Position numbers and translations under genes: made by a program. The notes under the pieces were generated by a model that searched no databases, was not told where the DNA came from, and worked only from the letters and a program-made list of their open reading frames with translations. A stretch of DNA of 64,000 bases from Brevipalpus yothersi (taxonomy: Eukaryota > Arthropoda > Arachnida > Trombidiformes > Tenuipalpidae), in NCBI GenBank assembly GCA_003956705.1, contig QZCP01000001.1, positions 443,528 to 507,527 on the forward strand, written 5' to 3'. This document shows positions 12,026-23,137 of the stretch, piece after piece. The stretch's first letter is position 1. Every line of letters begins with the position of its first letter.

Positions 12026-13339
12026 ATGTTCCTATCCACCGTGTACAGATTAATTGTGATCCTTATACTTTTTGAAACGGCTTACTCGATGATCATCACG
12101 AGTGTGTATGCCGGACGTAAAAAATTCAAGACTTACTCATTCGATTATCTTCTACCACCGATTGTGATTGAAAAGCCAAATAAATTACAAATGTCCTACA
12201 ATGGACATTGGACATTAAAGAAACCCAATTTTCGAATTAAATTCAGTATGCCCATCAAATTGCCTCTCCAATTGAATTATGGTGACAACTATGAAGAGGT
12301 TGATGAACACGAAGAGGACCCAGGACAAGAGCAAGATCCACAGTATAACAATGTTGAAAGTGAAACGGGACAAGAGGAGTCCGGCAACTATGATCAAGAA
12401 GATCAATACACTCAACAAAATTTGGACAACAAATATCAAGAACACGTCCAAGAAGAGAATCCCATCAAAATTCATGGTGTGCCATCAATTCAAGGTAATA
12501 TCAATCTCAATCCTGATCATCATCACCAGAATAGCCCAATGGCTGGTCAAAACATATATTCAGCCGCAGCGATGTCTCATGGTGAAAGTGTTTTGGGTGA
12601 TTTTCGTAAAATTCGAGTCGGTGAAAAAACACCTTATACAGGCAAAGCCCAAGTTAGCTCATTCATTGACAATGGCCACTTGGTTAATGCTCATAATCAG
12701 AATAGCATTATTGCCACTAAAAATAATTCACCACCCGGTGGCTTAATGGATGCTGCGTTCGGTGATCAAATGGATCCAGCACATATCGTTTCCAAATCGA
12801 ATGAAGAGCACGGTCAAACTGCTCCAGCACCGATCTTTAATGGTGCTGGTCCATTGGCAATCAGTTTACCACAGGATAGTCAGCAAATTGGACCCGCTCT
12901 GGCTCTGATTGGAGGCTCAAAGCATGGAATAATTAGCCGGGAAGATATTCGAAGATCTAAAGCACACACAGCGATGAAATTGTTGGCTTTGAAGAAGCTA
13001 AAAATGGTCAAGCTTCCTTTGATGGCGAAAAAAATTGCCTTAGCAGATGCAGCATCCAAAATTCACACCCTTCGATTGGGCTATAAACATCATCCTCCTG
13101 AAGCAAGTTACATAGCTACCTATGAGAACACACCGGATGCTGTACCTTTATCTCTTCCTGTTAGATCGATGAGCAAATATTATTCTTCTCTATCGTTCAC
13201 CAACGGAATGCGTGGTATTCCCTATGAACCAGCAGATCCTGGACCATTCGGAACGATCAAATGGTTGGCGAAATTAGGAGCGAAGAAAAAACTTCTATTG
13301 CCAATAAAAGCAACCAAGATGATGGCTCTCAAAGGATGA
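12026..13339 (+). CDS. Putative secreted low-complexity protein, single exon, 437 aa
   Basis: An uninterrupted frame of 437 codons starts with a hydrophobic N-terminus (MFLSTVYRLIVILILFETAY) acting as signal peptide or anchor. Residues about 80-160 are very acidic and Gln-rich (EDPGQEQDPQYNNVESETGQ), the middle is His/Asn-rich, and residues about 310-360 are Lys/Leu/Ala-rich (KLLALKKLKMVKLPLMAKK). The C-terminus ends in another Lys/Leu block. There are no cysteines in a domain-like pattern. I recognise no family; a cuticle or other extracellular matrix role is only a guess from composition. The frame is open upstream of 12026 but without another ATG. Confidence 0.7.
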   Translation: MFLSTVYRLIVILILFETAYSMIITSVYAGRKKFKTYSFDYLLPPIVIEKPNKLQMSYNGHWTLKKPNFRIKFSMPIKLPLQLNYGDNYEEVDEHEEDPGQEQDPQYNNVESETGQEESGNYDQEDQYTQQNLDNKYQEHVQEENPIKIHGVPSIQGNINLNPDHHHQNSPMAGQNIYSAAAMSHGESVLGDFRKIRVGEKTPYTGKAQVSSFIDNGHLVNAHNQNSIIATKNNSPPGGLMDAAFGDQMDPAHIVSKSNEEHGQTAPAPIFNGAGPLAISLPQDSQQIGPALALIGGSKHGIISREDIRRSKAHTAMKLLALKKLKMVKLPLMAKKIALADAASKIHTLRLGYKHHPPEASYIATYENTPDAVPLSLPVRSMSKYYSSLSFTNGMRGIPYEPADPGPFGTIKWLAKLGAKKKLLLPIKATKMMALKG

Positions 13340-14260
13340 GCTGATCTTTCTCAAGACTTTGGGCACAAAGAGCGAAGAGAATTTCTAACAAGATTAATAG
13401 ATCAATTCAGGAAAATTTTGTTCTTGAATTTCAAGATTCAAAGAGAATTCAGATCTCACATTTGTTTTCGAATGATTGTTTACAGGGAATCTCTTTACTG
13501 TCACCCAGCATATGAGTCAATCTCTCTTTCAAAGTCCAGTATATCAGGATTGTAAATGCTTGAAAAACCACTGCCAGATACTATTTTTGCCATGAAAAAA
13601 ATACATTTTATGAAAAATTCTTAAATTCATTTACAACTCTGGAGGATCATCACTAGTGGATAGAGGAGTCATACTCTGGCGATGAGTTAGTCAAATATTT
13701 CTTTAATGCGAACTTTGCTTATGCCTTGATGTCCATTCGAACTCAAGATACATCCTATTTCTCAAGGGCAAGATTTCACTGAATTTTCGCAAAAACAGCA
13801 GGATTAGGTCCCAATTAGAATTCTGGACACTCTTTTGGCACTTAGATCCGTTGTCAATCATGTTTATAAAAAAGCTAATGATTTTGCTAAAAGTTTATGC
13901 AAATAAGACAGCGAAAACTAATAGGATAGGATCCATGAGATATTTCCAAACTTTCAACAGATCAGTAAGACAACAATTGAAGATAGGCAGGCAATGAAGG
14001 CTTGAAAGGCAGAGACTTGATCACATAAATTTAGTTTAAAGCATTTCATAAGCTCTGATGAAGCAAAGTCGTTCGGTGAATTGGCAGCTTAATTGCATAA
14101 ATAGGGGGCCATGTCTTGTATTGAATGATGAGATTTGATGATTTTCTCCCATGAGACAACGTTGGATGTGAATTTCTTGGAAAAATCCTAGATTTTTCTT
14201 CAATTTCAATTCAAAATTCAGATGTTGAGGTTGGAGGAAATTAGGAAATTCTTCAGCTAA
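13340..14260. other. Intergenic AT-rich stretch, nothing recognised
   Basis: No coding exon, RNA gene or repeat family was recognised on either strand between the secreted-protein stop and the 3' end of the vinculin-like copy. Confidence 0.5.
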
Positions 14261-14903
14261 TTAATACTGATACCAGGGAGATTTTCGTTCCCATACGCAT
14301 CGAACACCAGCATCGGTTCTGATTTTGATTGAAGCTGCCTCACAAGATCGAACAGTCTCCTCAACAGATTGCATCAAGTTCTGAGCATTGCCTTCTAGCA
14401 TATTCATAGCTTCTTGATCTTCTTCCGTGGCTGAGAAAGAGAAAACAAATAGAATATTATAATCACGCTAATATATTATGTTTTCACATGATCGAGAAAT
14501 AGAAATACCTTGAGCTCCCAACATAGCCTTAACGGTGGATAAAATTTTAAGTTGTGTATCAAGAGTAGGTATTCTCTCACATTCTTGTAGAATATTCTGT
14601 TGGAAAAAAGATATCGTCAGCCTATGCATCCACTTACGAAACTCAGTAAACTTACCGTTCTCATTCTCTTATCAGTGCAAAAGTTTAGCTTGTTCTTTAG
14701 CCAATCTAGTAACCTCTGTAGAGGCTTCAGCAATTGCCTTAGCACAAGCAATCAGGTCTTTCTAAGTACCTATTTTCAGAAAAAATACGAATACGAACGA
14801 AAAATGAATATTTCAAGTATTTATTCTAAAGAATAAAAAGTAAAACACTACCTACTTCTCCGCGTACCAATTCGGGTAAATTTTCTTCTATTTTGTGGAA
14901 TTT
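14261..14903 (-). pseudogene. Vinculin tail fragment, intron-containing, frameshifted and 5' truncated
   Basis: Read on the minus strand, exons 14656-14761, 14509-14596 and 14261-14430 encode a clear vinculin tail: EASTEVTRLAKEQAK, then CTDKRMRT, ECERIPTLDTQLKILSTVK, and finally NAQNLMQSVEETVR, IKIRTDAG and SPWYQ before TAA (vinculin ends in KTPWYQ). An upstream piece ending at 14856 with ELVRGE matches the vinculin segment before it, but its start is unclear. The exon 14656-14761 is 106 nt where 105 is needed: an extra A in the plus-strand A-run at 14679-14682 shifts the frame and gives an immediate stop, while the next exons continue correctly. No exon for the other roughly 850 residues of vinculin precedes it, since an SR-protein promoter lies upstream. 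Introns are kept, so this is a segmental copy, not a processed one. A sequencing error cannot explain the missing 5' part. Confidence 0.85.
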
Positions 14904-15584
14904 ATGAGTAGGTAAAGGAAATGTTTTGCAACATGCTGAGCTCCCAGCTAGAGAATATTCTCGATTGTTTTGACATGAAAAGCTGTCATTTTAACTACAC
15001 GGTACAATGTAATCTTATCAGTCCATGGGGCTAATAAAAAAAATCACAGAAACACTGACGAAAATGATCTCTTTTCTAATCACTCTATGGAAGACTGAAT
15101 ACAAAAATCACCAAATCTGCTAGATTTATTAAGGTGACGAGAGAAATTAGAAGATGATAATTGAGCGTTGATTTTTTCATTGCCATTATTACCATTATTT
15201 GAGAGATTTTTTGTCCAATACAAATACAAATAGTTAATCAATCCATTGAACGAATCCAGAGAAGAAAAAAGTGATGGAAACTTGAGACCTCTCTCAAAAG
15301 TTTCACAACTCGAATTGGATAATATTTTCAAAAAGCGCGCCTATCTTCAATGCGCATGAGCAAATGAAGCCCGAAGCCGAAAGCGAAACATGAAGGAAAG
15401 AAGCAAGCCGCCATTGCTGCAGCATTGTTACGATTTTAATTTTCACTTAATTAAAATTTGTTTGGAGATTGAGAAAATTTTGACTCCGTGGATAATACAT
15501 TTTAATTAGTCATTTGGTGTTCATCTAATAGGGCTGCTAATTAACATCCTGGTAGTGTTGAGAGAGAGAGACAATTGGTGAGAA
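14904..15584. promoter_or_regulatory. Upstream region of the SRSF10-type gene
   Basis: No coding exon is supported. A short GC-rich block at 15330-15420, with several GCGC/CG-containing stretches, stands out from the AT-rich surroundings and is the likely core promoter and transcript start of the SR-protein gene that begins at 15585. The exact start is not determinable. Confidence 0.4.
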
Positions 15585-17219
15585 ATGTCTAGAGGTGGTG
15601 GCGGAGGAGCTGGTGATGGCACTCCTAATAAATCTTTGTTCATCAAAAATCTTCCTGATGAAATTAGGTGAGTTTGTGGCTGATTTCAATCAATTTTGAT
15701 TATTTTTGTAGAGAGCCATTGTGTGCAGTCCATGCATTAGATTTTGGGGGTGATGCAAATTTTACATGACATCGTACGGACAATGTGTTTGTTTCACTAG
15801 CGTGTCGAAATTTCTCATGTTACAATAGCTTCTAATAGCATGCGTTTCTTTTTTGTCCCTTCTTCTTTTGTCAGTAGATCGGGAGATTTAAAGAATATTT
15901 TTGGAAAGTATGGCAAGATTGCTGATGTCTACATCCCTGTTGATTATTACACACGGAAGCCTCGAGGATTCGCTTACGTTCAATATCCTTTTCATACCCT
16001 GGAGATCTTAATTAACAATTATCAATTGATTTAATGATTCACCAATGTTTTCCTTAACTTTCGATTTTTTGCCATTCTCTTCTTTGCATTTTTCTTTTTT
16101 TTCATCTATGATGGCTCCTCATTGATCAATGGAATACGTTTGAGAGTCTTCGCGATGCCAAGGAAGCCGTGCGAGACCTTGTACCTCTTGTCCTTCATGG
16201 TAGAGAACTGAATGTCGAATTTGCACAAGGAGATCGCAAGAGTAAGTCATCACTAAAAGATTTAAAGCAAATCTATGCCAAAGACCTTTTAATAGAGAAA
16301 GATATCGTCCTATACACTCCCTTTAACGAATTCAAGTTGAAAAGTTATCTCAACCCCCGAATCTCGAAAGTGCGCTCTCTCGGTCTTCTTTCTTCTTTTC
16401 GCTCGATGACTTGATCATCCTTTGTCACTGAATCAGAGGAACCTAAGTCTTGCGCTCGAATCACATGTCGAAAGAAGTGGAAAGAAAAAGCTGTAAAGTC
16501 AATCTAATGCTTTCAAGCTTCCCCTACTCTCTCTCAAGAGGTCTATCTAGACAGACGCCTTCAGAGACAAAGAAACTTCGAACTGCGGAAAGAGCAAAGA
16601 TTTAGTGTTTTCGAAAAAAAAGAAGAAATATTCAGAGACGAGTACAGTGAATCAGCTTTCCTCATGATAAAGCAATCCTAAGTACAAGAGAAAGAGATAC
16701 TCAAAGATTGAAAATTCTCTTCTTGCTCGAACATCTTAACCATTTACTCTTGATCGACTTCTCTGCTTACGTAAAACTTATCACCAAACTGATTTAACGT
16801 TTCCAGCCCCCTCTGAAATGCGATACAAAGAAAGGCGATCCACCAACGATAGAAATGATCCAAGACGTAATGGATACAGTAGGCGAAGGCCAAGCAGCAG
16901 GGATAGAGAACGACACCGAGGCAGATCTAGAAGTCGTTCGCGTGGCCGTTCTCGTGAGCGAAAGTAAGTCTCTCATCGATTATTATTCTTATTCTTCTCA
17001 TCATATCATTTGTCTATCCATTCTCTTTTCAGATACAGTAGAAGTCCAGTTCGCAGTCACTCACGTCGATCCCGCTCACTTTCAAAATCACGAAGTCGAA
17101 GACACTCACGGGATAGACATAATGATCGAGGGGATAGAGATCGTGACCGTGAGCGACACTACCACTCTGGAGGTGATCGAGGAGATCGCCATCGACATCG
17201 ATTGTCACCTCTGAACTGA
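15585..17219 (+). CDS. SRSF10: SRSF10-type SR splicing factor, 5 exons, 211 aa
   Basis: Nuclear RNA-binding splicing regulator. Coding exons 15585-15667, 15878-15982, 16138-16241, 16807-16963 and 17033-17219 close in phase. Residues 17-95 form one RRM: RNP2 LFIKNL, RNP1 RGFAYVQF, then VEFAQGDRKTPSEM, the junction typical of SRSF10/SRSF12. An Arg/Ser and Arg/Asp-rich tail follows (RSRSRSRGRSRERK, SKSRSRRHSRDRH). Intron 2 (15983-16137) begins ATATCCTTT and ends AC, a U12-type AT-AC intron; splicing there gives GFAYVQFESLRDA, matching the family exactly. The acceptor of exon 2 is a CAGTAG tandem (NAGNAG), which could add one serine. Intron 3 is 565 nt and opens with a readable frame that would truncate the protein if retained. 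Vertebrate Srsf10 also has a minor intron used in autoregulation. Confidence 0.93.
15983..16137 (+). other. U12-type AT-AC intron of the SRSF10-type gene
   Basis: The 5' end ATATCCTTT matches the minor-spliceosome AT-AC donor consensus, and the intron ends in AC directly before GTTTGAG. No GT-AG choice here joins the RRM in frame. A perfect U12 branch consensus TTCCTTAAC lies at 16050-16058, about 80 nt from the 3' end, farther than the usual 10-20 nt; a weaker candidate, CTCCTCATT, lies near the end. Which one is used is open. Confidence 0.88.
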
Positions 17220-17734
17220 GGTTCATCTTTTCTTGCTACTTTTTTCTTCCCTCTCTCGATCCGGATGAATCTGGAGACCTCATCAATAAGGATCCTTTAC
17301 TCAATCGATTCAAACCTCATCATTTTTCCTAACTATCTCTGGCATTCAATCCATTCTCCATCCTGGCGCATAAAAATTTCAATCAACTCTAAACTCTAAA
17401 CTTTCTTCATCGATCTTTGGACCGTTGATTCATGATGGCCTTCCATTTTTTCTCAACAAACTTCACGCCATGACTTTCACTATCTTGATCTTCAATTTAA
17501 ATATTTTAGGCGTTTGGACTTTGAACGTGAGGTTGTTGAAACTTGGGCTACAAATTTTTTCCAATTTAAAGTTTCGAGTTTTGCTCACTCATTTAGTGTA
17601 CGATCTGTAAACGCTTAATAAATAAACTATCATGACCAATTTTGATTAGACTGTTCTGAATCGGTTGAAACTGGTCTGGAAAGACAAGTGAATTAATAAA
17701 TATGGAAATTTAAATTTATTCGTGTAAAAGATTC

Positions 17735-18622
17735 TTAGCTACTCTTGTTGGCCAATTGGCTGAGAACTCGATGTCCTGATAGAAAAATTATCAAACCAAT
17801 ACCTAGTAAACACTTGATAGTTGTGAACATATTCATTTCAAGCCAGAATAGTGTGTATAAGATACAGACCGATAAAGTGCCTCCATGGAATGCGAGAGCA
17901 CTTAAACTGAAAGAGAAATTTGACAAATTGACGCCTAGTTTGAGCCATACAGCAGCCAAAATCAGAGCAGGTAGCAATACGAGAACCGAAAATGTATCAG
18001 AAACAATTGTTGGAGGTCGTTTCTCTTGAGGTCGAAAAACATGTCGAATCTCTGGTTTAGGTTCATAGTGAGTCACCATCCAAGGTGCTTTCTCGATGTT
18101 CTCCTCCGTCTTTTTGGCTAATGTGAACTTGACCGAGCAAATTTTCCAAATAAACGGATTATCTATTGCCTGATCACCAACGATCAAATTCATTGTGTAC
18201 ATTCCTGATCCAGGAAAATCTTTTGCTCTTTGGGCTAGATTCAAATCGAACTTGAACAAATTATCAGTCATTTTTGCAACGTAGAAAACCTCCTCCTTAG
18301 ACTTATCATGTATGAATTGAACAAATACTTGATGTGGATTCAATGGCTCTTGTGTTTTTTTATCCTTCAACTTGAATCGCATCACAATTCGCTGTTGAGC
18401 ATCAGCTTCCAGTGATCCTGAATGGAATGATGGATATTTGAGAGGAATCATTTTGAGAGATGTTGTCTGATCCTTGTCGTGTACACCAATTTCGGCTTCC
18501 TCAACAGTAACAGATCTTATCACACTGGCTGAGCCCGATTGACAATCTATTTGGCCAACATTTACCAATGTGACACTCAACACCAAACAGATAGGCAAAG
18601 TTAACATGTTTGATGGAACCAT
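17735..18622 (-). CDS. RPN2: Ribophorin II / Swp1 subunit of oligosaccharyltransferase, short form, 295 aa
   Basis: Subunit of the ER oligosaccharyltransferase that N-glycosylates nascent proteins. One exon. A signal peptide (to about residue 28) precedes a lumenal beta-rich domain with RIVMRFKLKDKKTQEPLNPHQ. Then comes the highly conserved C-terminus with EIRHVFRPQEKRPPTIVS and three membrane segments (about 210-230, 238-260, 266-288). Metazoan RPN2 is about 630 aa; this copy corresponds only to the C-terminal half plus its own signal peptide, the size of yeast Swp1. It could be a genuine lineage-specific shortening or a gene with an undetected distant 5' part, but the signal peptide and the CSN5 promoter immediately upstream favour completeness. 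Confidence 0.92.
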   Translation of the reverse strand: MVPSNMLTLPICLVLSVTLVNVGQIDCQSGSASVIRSVTVEEAEIGVHDKDQTTSLKMIPLKYPSFHSGSLEADAQQRIVMRFKLKDKKTQEPLNPHQVFVQFIHDKSKEEVFYVAKMTDNLFKFDLNLAQRAKDFPGSGMYTMNLIVGDQAIDNPFIWKICSVKFTLAKKTEENIEKAPWMVTHYEPKPEIRHVFRPQEKRPPTIVSDTFSVLVLLPALILAAVWLKLGVNLSNFSFSLSALAFHGGTLSVCILYTLFWLEMNMFTTIKCLLGIGLIIFLSGHRVLSQLANKSS

Positions 18623-18884
18623 AATTAAACACGCTTCTTAACCTTTATATCAATTAATCACACTAAATATCATCCTCTGAACTGATAACAAAAAATTAAT
18701 TGTGACCAATACTTGATATTAAACAATGTGAAAAGAGAGTCTCTCAACAAGCGTCGACGCAAAGTGCTTTCTCTTGTGTTTACATTTGACTCAAATGATT
18801 TGAGCGAGGAGAGTATTAAAACATTTTCATCACTAGTTTGGTTAAAATTTTGTGATACTGATCAGGGTTGATTAAAATTGAAAA
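18623..18884. promoter_or_regulatory. Divergent promoter between RPN2 and CSN5
   Basis: Only 262 bp separate the start codons of two divergently transcribed housekeeping genes, so both 5' UTRs and promoters must fit here. The segment has a palindromic GTCGAC (18753-18758) and inverted TCAA/TTGA-type motifs, but no TATA box I would defend. Confidence 0.6.
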
Positions 18885-20005
18885 ATGGATCAACGCGGTG
18901 ATGGTAATGTTGATGACATTTATCAATACAATTTACAACAGCAACAAGACATTCATCAAGCTAAACCATGGGAAAAAGATCCTCACTACTTTCGTGAAGT
19001 GCGAATTTCAGCTCTTGCATTGTTGAAAATGGTAATGCATGCTCGATCCGGTGGTAATCTTGAGGTGATGGGTCTTCTGATGGGAAAGGTCGAAGTGAAC
19101 ACCATGATTGCCATGGACTCATTTGCCTTGCCAGGTATGTGGTGATATGCTTGGGTTTTTTATCTGAATCTTTACCATTCCTAACTTCGCTTACCGGCAT
19201 TCCGTTGGTAGCAACACACTTCTCTCCATGTATCAGCAAATTGAGTATACATGTATTTTCTTTGTCTTTTCCAGTGGAAGGAACTGAGACTCGTGTTAAT
19301 GCCCAAGCCCAAGCCTACGAGTATATGGCAGCATTCACTGAAAGTGCTAAACAGGTTGGTCGATTGGAGAATGTCATTGGATGGTATCATTCGCATCCTG
19401 GCTATGGTTGTTGGCTGTCCGGTATCGATGTTAACACCCAAATGTTGAATCAACAGTTCCAGGAGCCATGGGTTGCCATTGTCATTGATCCAGTGAGAAC
19501 AATATCCTCTGGTAAAGTCAATCTTGGTGCTTTTCGAACTTATCCAAAAGCTTATAAGCCACCTGATGAAGGTCCGTCAGAGTATCAGACAATTCCACTC
19601 AACAAAATTGAAGACTTTGGTGTCCATTGTAAACAATATTATGCTCTTGATGTAACATACTTCAAATCTTCATTGGACCATAAGCTTCTAGATTCCTTAT
19701 GGAACAACTATTGGGTTCACACTCTCAGCTCATCTAGCTTATTAGCTCCGGCTCATTCAGATTATACTACAGGACAGATTCTTGATTTAGCTGATAAGTT
19801 GGAACATGCTGAGCATCAGCTTCAGAGAGGTGGATTCATGATGGGAATAGATCCTCATGAAAAAAGGCTAGAAGATAAACTTTTGAAAGCAACCAATGAT
19901 TGCTGTAAAACAACCATCGAAGCCCTTAATGGTCTCATGGCCCAAATCGTGAAAGATACTCTTTTCAACGATTTGAAGAAGGAAACTGAGAAGACAGACT
20001 TGTAA
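18885..20005 (+). CDS. CSN5: COP9 signalosome subunit 5 (CSN5/JAB1), 2 exons, 326 aa
   Basis: Catalytic metalloisopeptidase of the COP9 signalosome, which removes NEDD8 from cullins and so controls cullin-RING ubiquitin ligases. Exons 18885-19134 and 19275-20005. The JAMM motif is complete: Glu60 in NLEVMGLLMG, then His122 and His124 in GWYHSHPGYGCWLSGID, and Asp135, with exactly the human spacing. The MPN domain spans about 38-175, and the helical C-terminus is collinear with the family. An AATAAA at 20107 is a plausible poly(A) signal. It starts at an ATG 262 bp from the divergent RPN2 start. Confidence 0.97.
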
Positions 20006-20415
20006 ATTACTTGGATGAATAATCATCGCTTTTCTGCTCGAGATAATCTTCTGCTTTGAACTAAAAAAATTTGTATCCAATTCATCTGTCTTCCTTCAAG
20101 TTTGTGAATAAATTCTCTGATTTCACGTTTGCTAATTTTACTCAAAACTCAAGATCGGCCAAGTTAAACCAAGTTTTGGTTGTATAACTTTTATTGAAAG
20201 TGATAGAGCGCAAGCGGTTGTAAGCTGATGGCGTCATGAAACATGTGTTTCACGTAAACACTCTCACAACCCTTGCCAAGCGCCTGTTTTGATTAATATT
20301 ATTATCAGTATCATGAGTGATCATGAAGAACGTTTAGTTTTACCAATAATTTTTGCCACAGTTTATCAAAGATTTGTAAGGAATATCTTCGCCACTTTTT
20401 CATCAAGTATTCATC

Positions 20416-23137
20416 ATGAACATTCCAAGAATGCTTCGATCTGTTTCCAAGGTCTGTTATAATCGAAAACATTACAGAGGAAACATTTTTCTCAGTTCAT
20501 GGCATGGACAACGTTCGAACCATCATGACCGAAGGCAGCAAAGCCATCAATCGTATTTTGGAAATTCTCATCCATTCGTCATTTCAGCAATCAGTGCCTC
20601 ATCTTTAGCTCTTTTAGGTTATTTTGGACTAGAAACTCTGCATGCAGATGCTCAAAAAGTGACGGAAAAACAAGCAACTTCAACAAAGTACGGAAACGTC
20701 GTTCCTGGCCTCAAAGAGTACAGTAAATCGGATGTTGCCCAAAACAATAGCCTAGAAAATGGTGGTCGAGTGTGGGTAATCTTCAAATCTGGTGTATATG
20801 ATATAACTGAATTTATCAATCAGCATCCTGGAGGGGATAAGATTTTATTGGGTGCTGGTGGGGATATTGAACCGTTTTGGAATCTTTATGCGGTTCACAA
20901 GAGTGATCAAGTTTTTGATATGCTCGAGTCTTACAGAATAGGCAATTTAAGGGCCCAGGATGTTGCCCAAAACAAACTATCCGAAGCGTCAGATCCTTAT
21001 GCCAACGATCCTGTTCGTCCATCTTATTTTTCCGTTCGATCTGCAAAGCCCTTCAATGCTGAACCTCCTCTTAATATTTTGGTAGATTCATGGATCACAC
21101 CAAAGTGAGTTTGATATCCCATTCATATTTCAACATTAACGATAACTCTCTTTTCTAGTGAATTTTTTTACATTCGTAATCATCTCCCTGTACCAGATAT
21201 AAATCCGAATGAATACGAGCTCGAAATTGAAGGTTTCAATGCTGAGAAAAGTTTTACTCTCAGTCTGGATGATTTGAAAACCAAATTCCCTAAATACTCA
21301 ATCACTGCAGCAATTCAATGTGCTGGAAATCGTCGTTCAGAGATGACCAAAGTATGCCTTGTTCACGAATTACTCGACAATGAAAGCTTTTTCTGATGAC
21401 TGTGCTGTGTGGTCCAAGGTGTCCTCTATCTCTCTCTACCGAAAATATATGTCCAACAATTGAGACTACTAAGAGATCGACATTCATTTTATTTCAGGTC
21501 AAAGAAGTCAAAGGTCTATTCTGGGGAGGAGCAGCCATAAGTAATGCTCAATGGTCTGGAGCTCGTTTATGTGATGTACTTCGTTTTCTGGGTATCGATC
21601 TGAATGATCCACGAATAAAGCATGTTCAGTTTGAAGGATGTGATACAGATGCAACTGGTAATCCTTATGGCGCATCTATTCCAGTGGACATTGTGAGTTT
21701 CTTTTCATTCCTCAACCTAGAAAATATCGCTCGTTATGCATTTTTTCTCATTGAAAACGGCCATCAAAAAATTTCCAAATCTGTTCAACAGTTATGGAGT
21801 AAGAGAAGCTTCTTTGATCTCAATAAGTCACGAAGAAAGTTCTTTCGAAACATTTCTCGATTTTCCAAATGAGTTTGAGTTTGAAGCAAAATTTCCGGAG
21901 AAAATGGAATAAATGGGGAAAATGTTTGAGAGAATCAGCTCCCTACCCATTTTATATGGTCCCTCTAAGCATGTTTATTTGAGAGCAGTTTACTGGAGCT
22001 TGATCATAAAATATTCAATAGAACTTCCCCATGTTTTGTTACAGCTCATTATTTTTTATCACAATCATTCAGTTTAATAGTATACAAGCTGTTGGGATGC
22101 AATGACGTTTAGAAAGTCTCCATGCTGCACTTCTGGCGGGAAGAGAACCAATTTTTCTTTTCATAAAAATATCTAGCCAGCGTCACTCAAGACTTATATA
22201 CATGCTTTTTTCCATCATTGACATTCGTTTATCCATTCTCACTCAAAATTATCTCAGGCTCTTGATGAAAAGAATCAGGTTCTTCTCGCCTACGAAATGA
22301 ATGGAGTAGATATTCCGAAAGATCATGGTTATCCAGTGAGATTGGTTGCCCCGGGAATTGTTGGTGCTCGAAATGTTAAATGGCTGTCGAAAATAATTTT
22401 GAGTGAAGAGGAAAGCCACAGTTTTTGGCAGAGGAGAGATTACAAAGGATTTTCACCGAATGTCGATTGGTCTAATGTTGATTTCGATTTGGCTCCTTCA
22501 ATTCAACAGTTACCAGTACAATCAGCAATCTGTGACCCTTTGGATGGAGCTATTGTCCAATCTGATCCAGATGGAACAATAACTATCCGAGGATATGCTT
22601 GGTCAGGAGCTGGGCGCAAAATTGTTCGAGTTGATGTCTCACCCGATGGAGGCTCAACATGGCTGACCGCTGACTTGGAGCAAGAACCCGACTCACCATT
22701 GAACAGAACTTGGTCATGGACTCTATGGAAGGTTTGTAGTCACAAAAATTTCATGCGAGAACATCTTGAAGATGGTGAAGTATGACAATGATTATTTTCG
22801 TTCCAACGAGAATACTACAGCATTTGCTATAGAATATTTTCCGGAAAATTCGAACACTAGATTCCATACCACATCATAGGATTGACGCATTAATTTAATT
22901 CGATATTTCAATTCTTGAGTTGACCAACTCGATGTTTTTCGAATACTTGACTAAGATTTGTATATTTGTCATTCGATTCAGACAAAGATTCCGGTGAAAA
23001 AAGGCTCAAAGCTCCAGGTCATATGCAAAGCAATAGATTCATGTTACAATAATCAACCGGAGAACGTTGAACCAATCTGGAATCTGAGAGGGGTTTTAAC
23101 GAACTCATGGCATCGAATTTCATTGGAAGTTTCTTGA
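20416..23137 (+). CDS. SUOX: Sulfite oxidase, 5 exons, 568 aa
   Basis: Mitochondrial intermembrane-space molybdoheme enzyme oxidising sulfite to sulfate, last step of sulfur amino-acid breakdown, with cytochrome c as acceptor. Exons 20416-21104, 21159-21351, 21498-21692, 22258-22731 and 22982-23137 close in phase. A basic N-terminus and hydrophobic stretch (about 53-72) fit the bipartite import signal. The cytochrome b5 domain (about 95-175) has its heme ligands in HPGG (His137) and AVHKSD (His161). The molybdopterin domain has the catalytic Cys284 in AAIQCAGNRR, with VKGLFWGGAAISNAQW and RLVAPGIVGARNVKWL. The C-terminal dimerisation domain ends NLRGVLTNSWHRI. Intron 4 is unusually long for this window (565 nt). 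Human SUOX is 545 aa, so this is full length. Confidence 0.97.

Noticed and set aside
12279..12746. 155-codon Lys/Ile-rich frame
   Set aside because: It overlaps the longer secreted-protein gene in another frame and has no domain.
16169..16414. Extended frame running past exon 3 of the SR-protein gene
   Set aside because: It results from reading into intron 3; splicing at GTAAGT (16242) gives the conserved GDRKTP junction. Retention as a regulated isoform remains possible.
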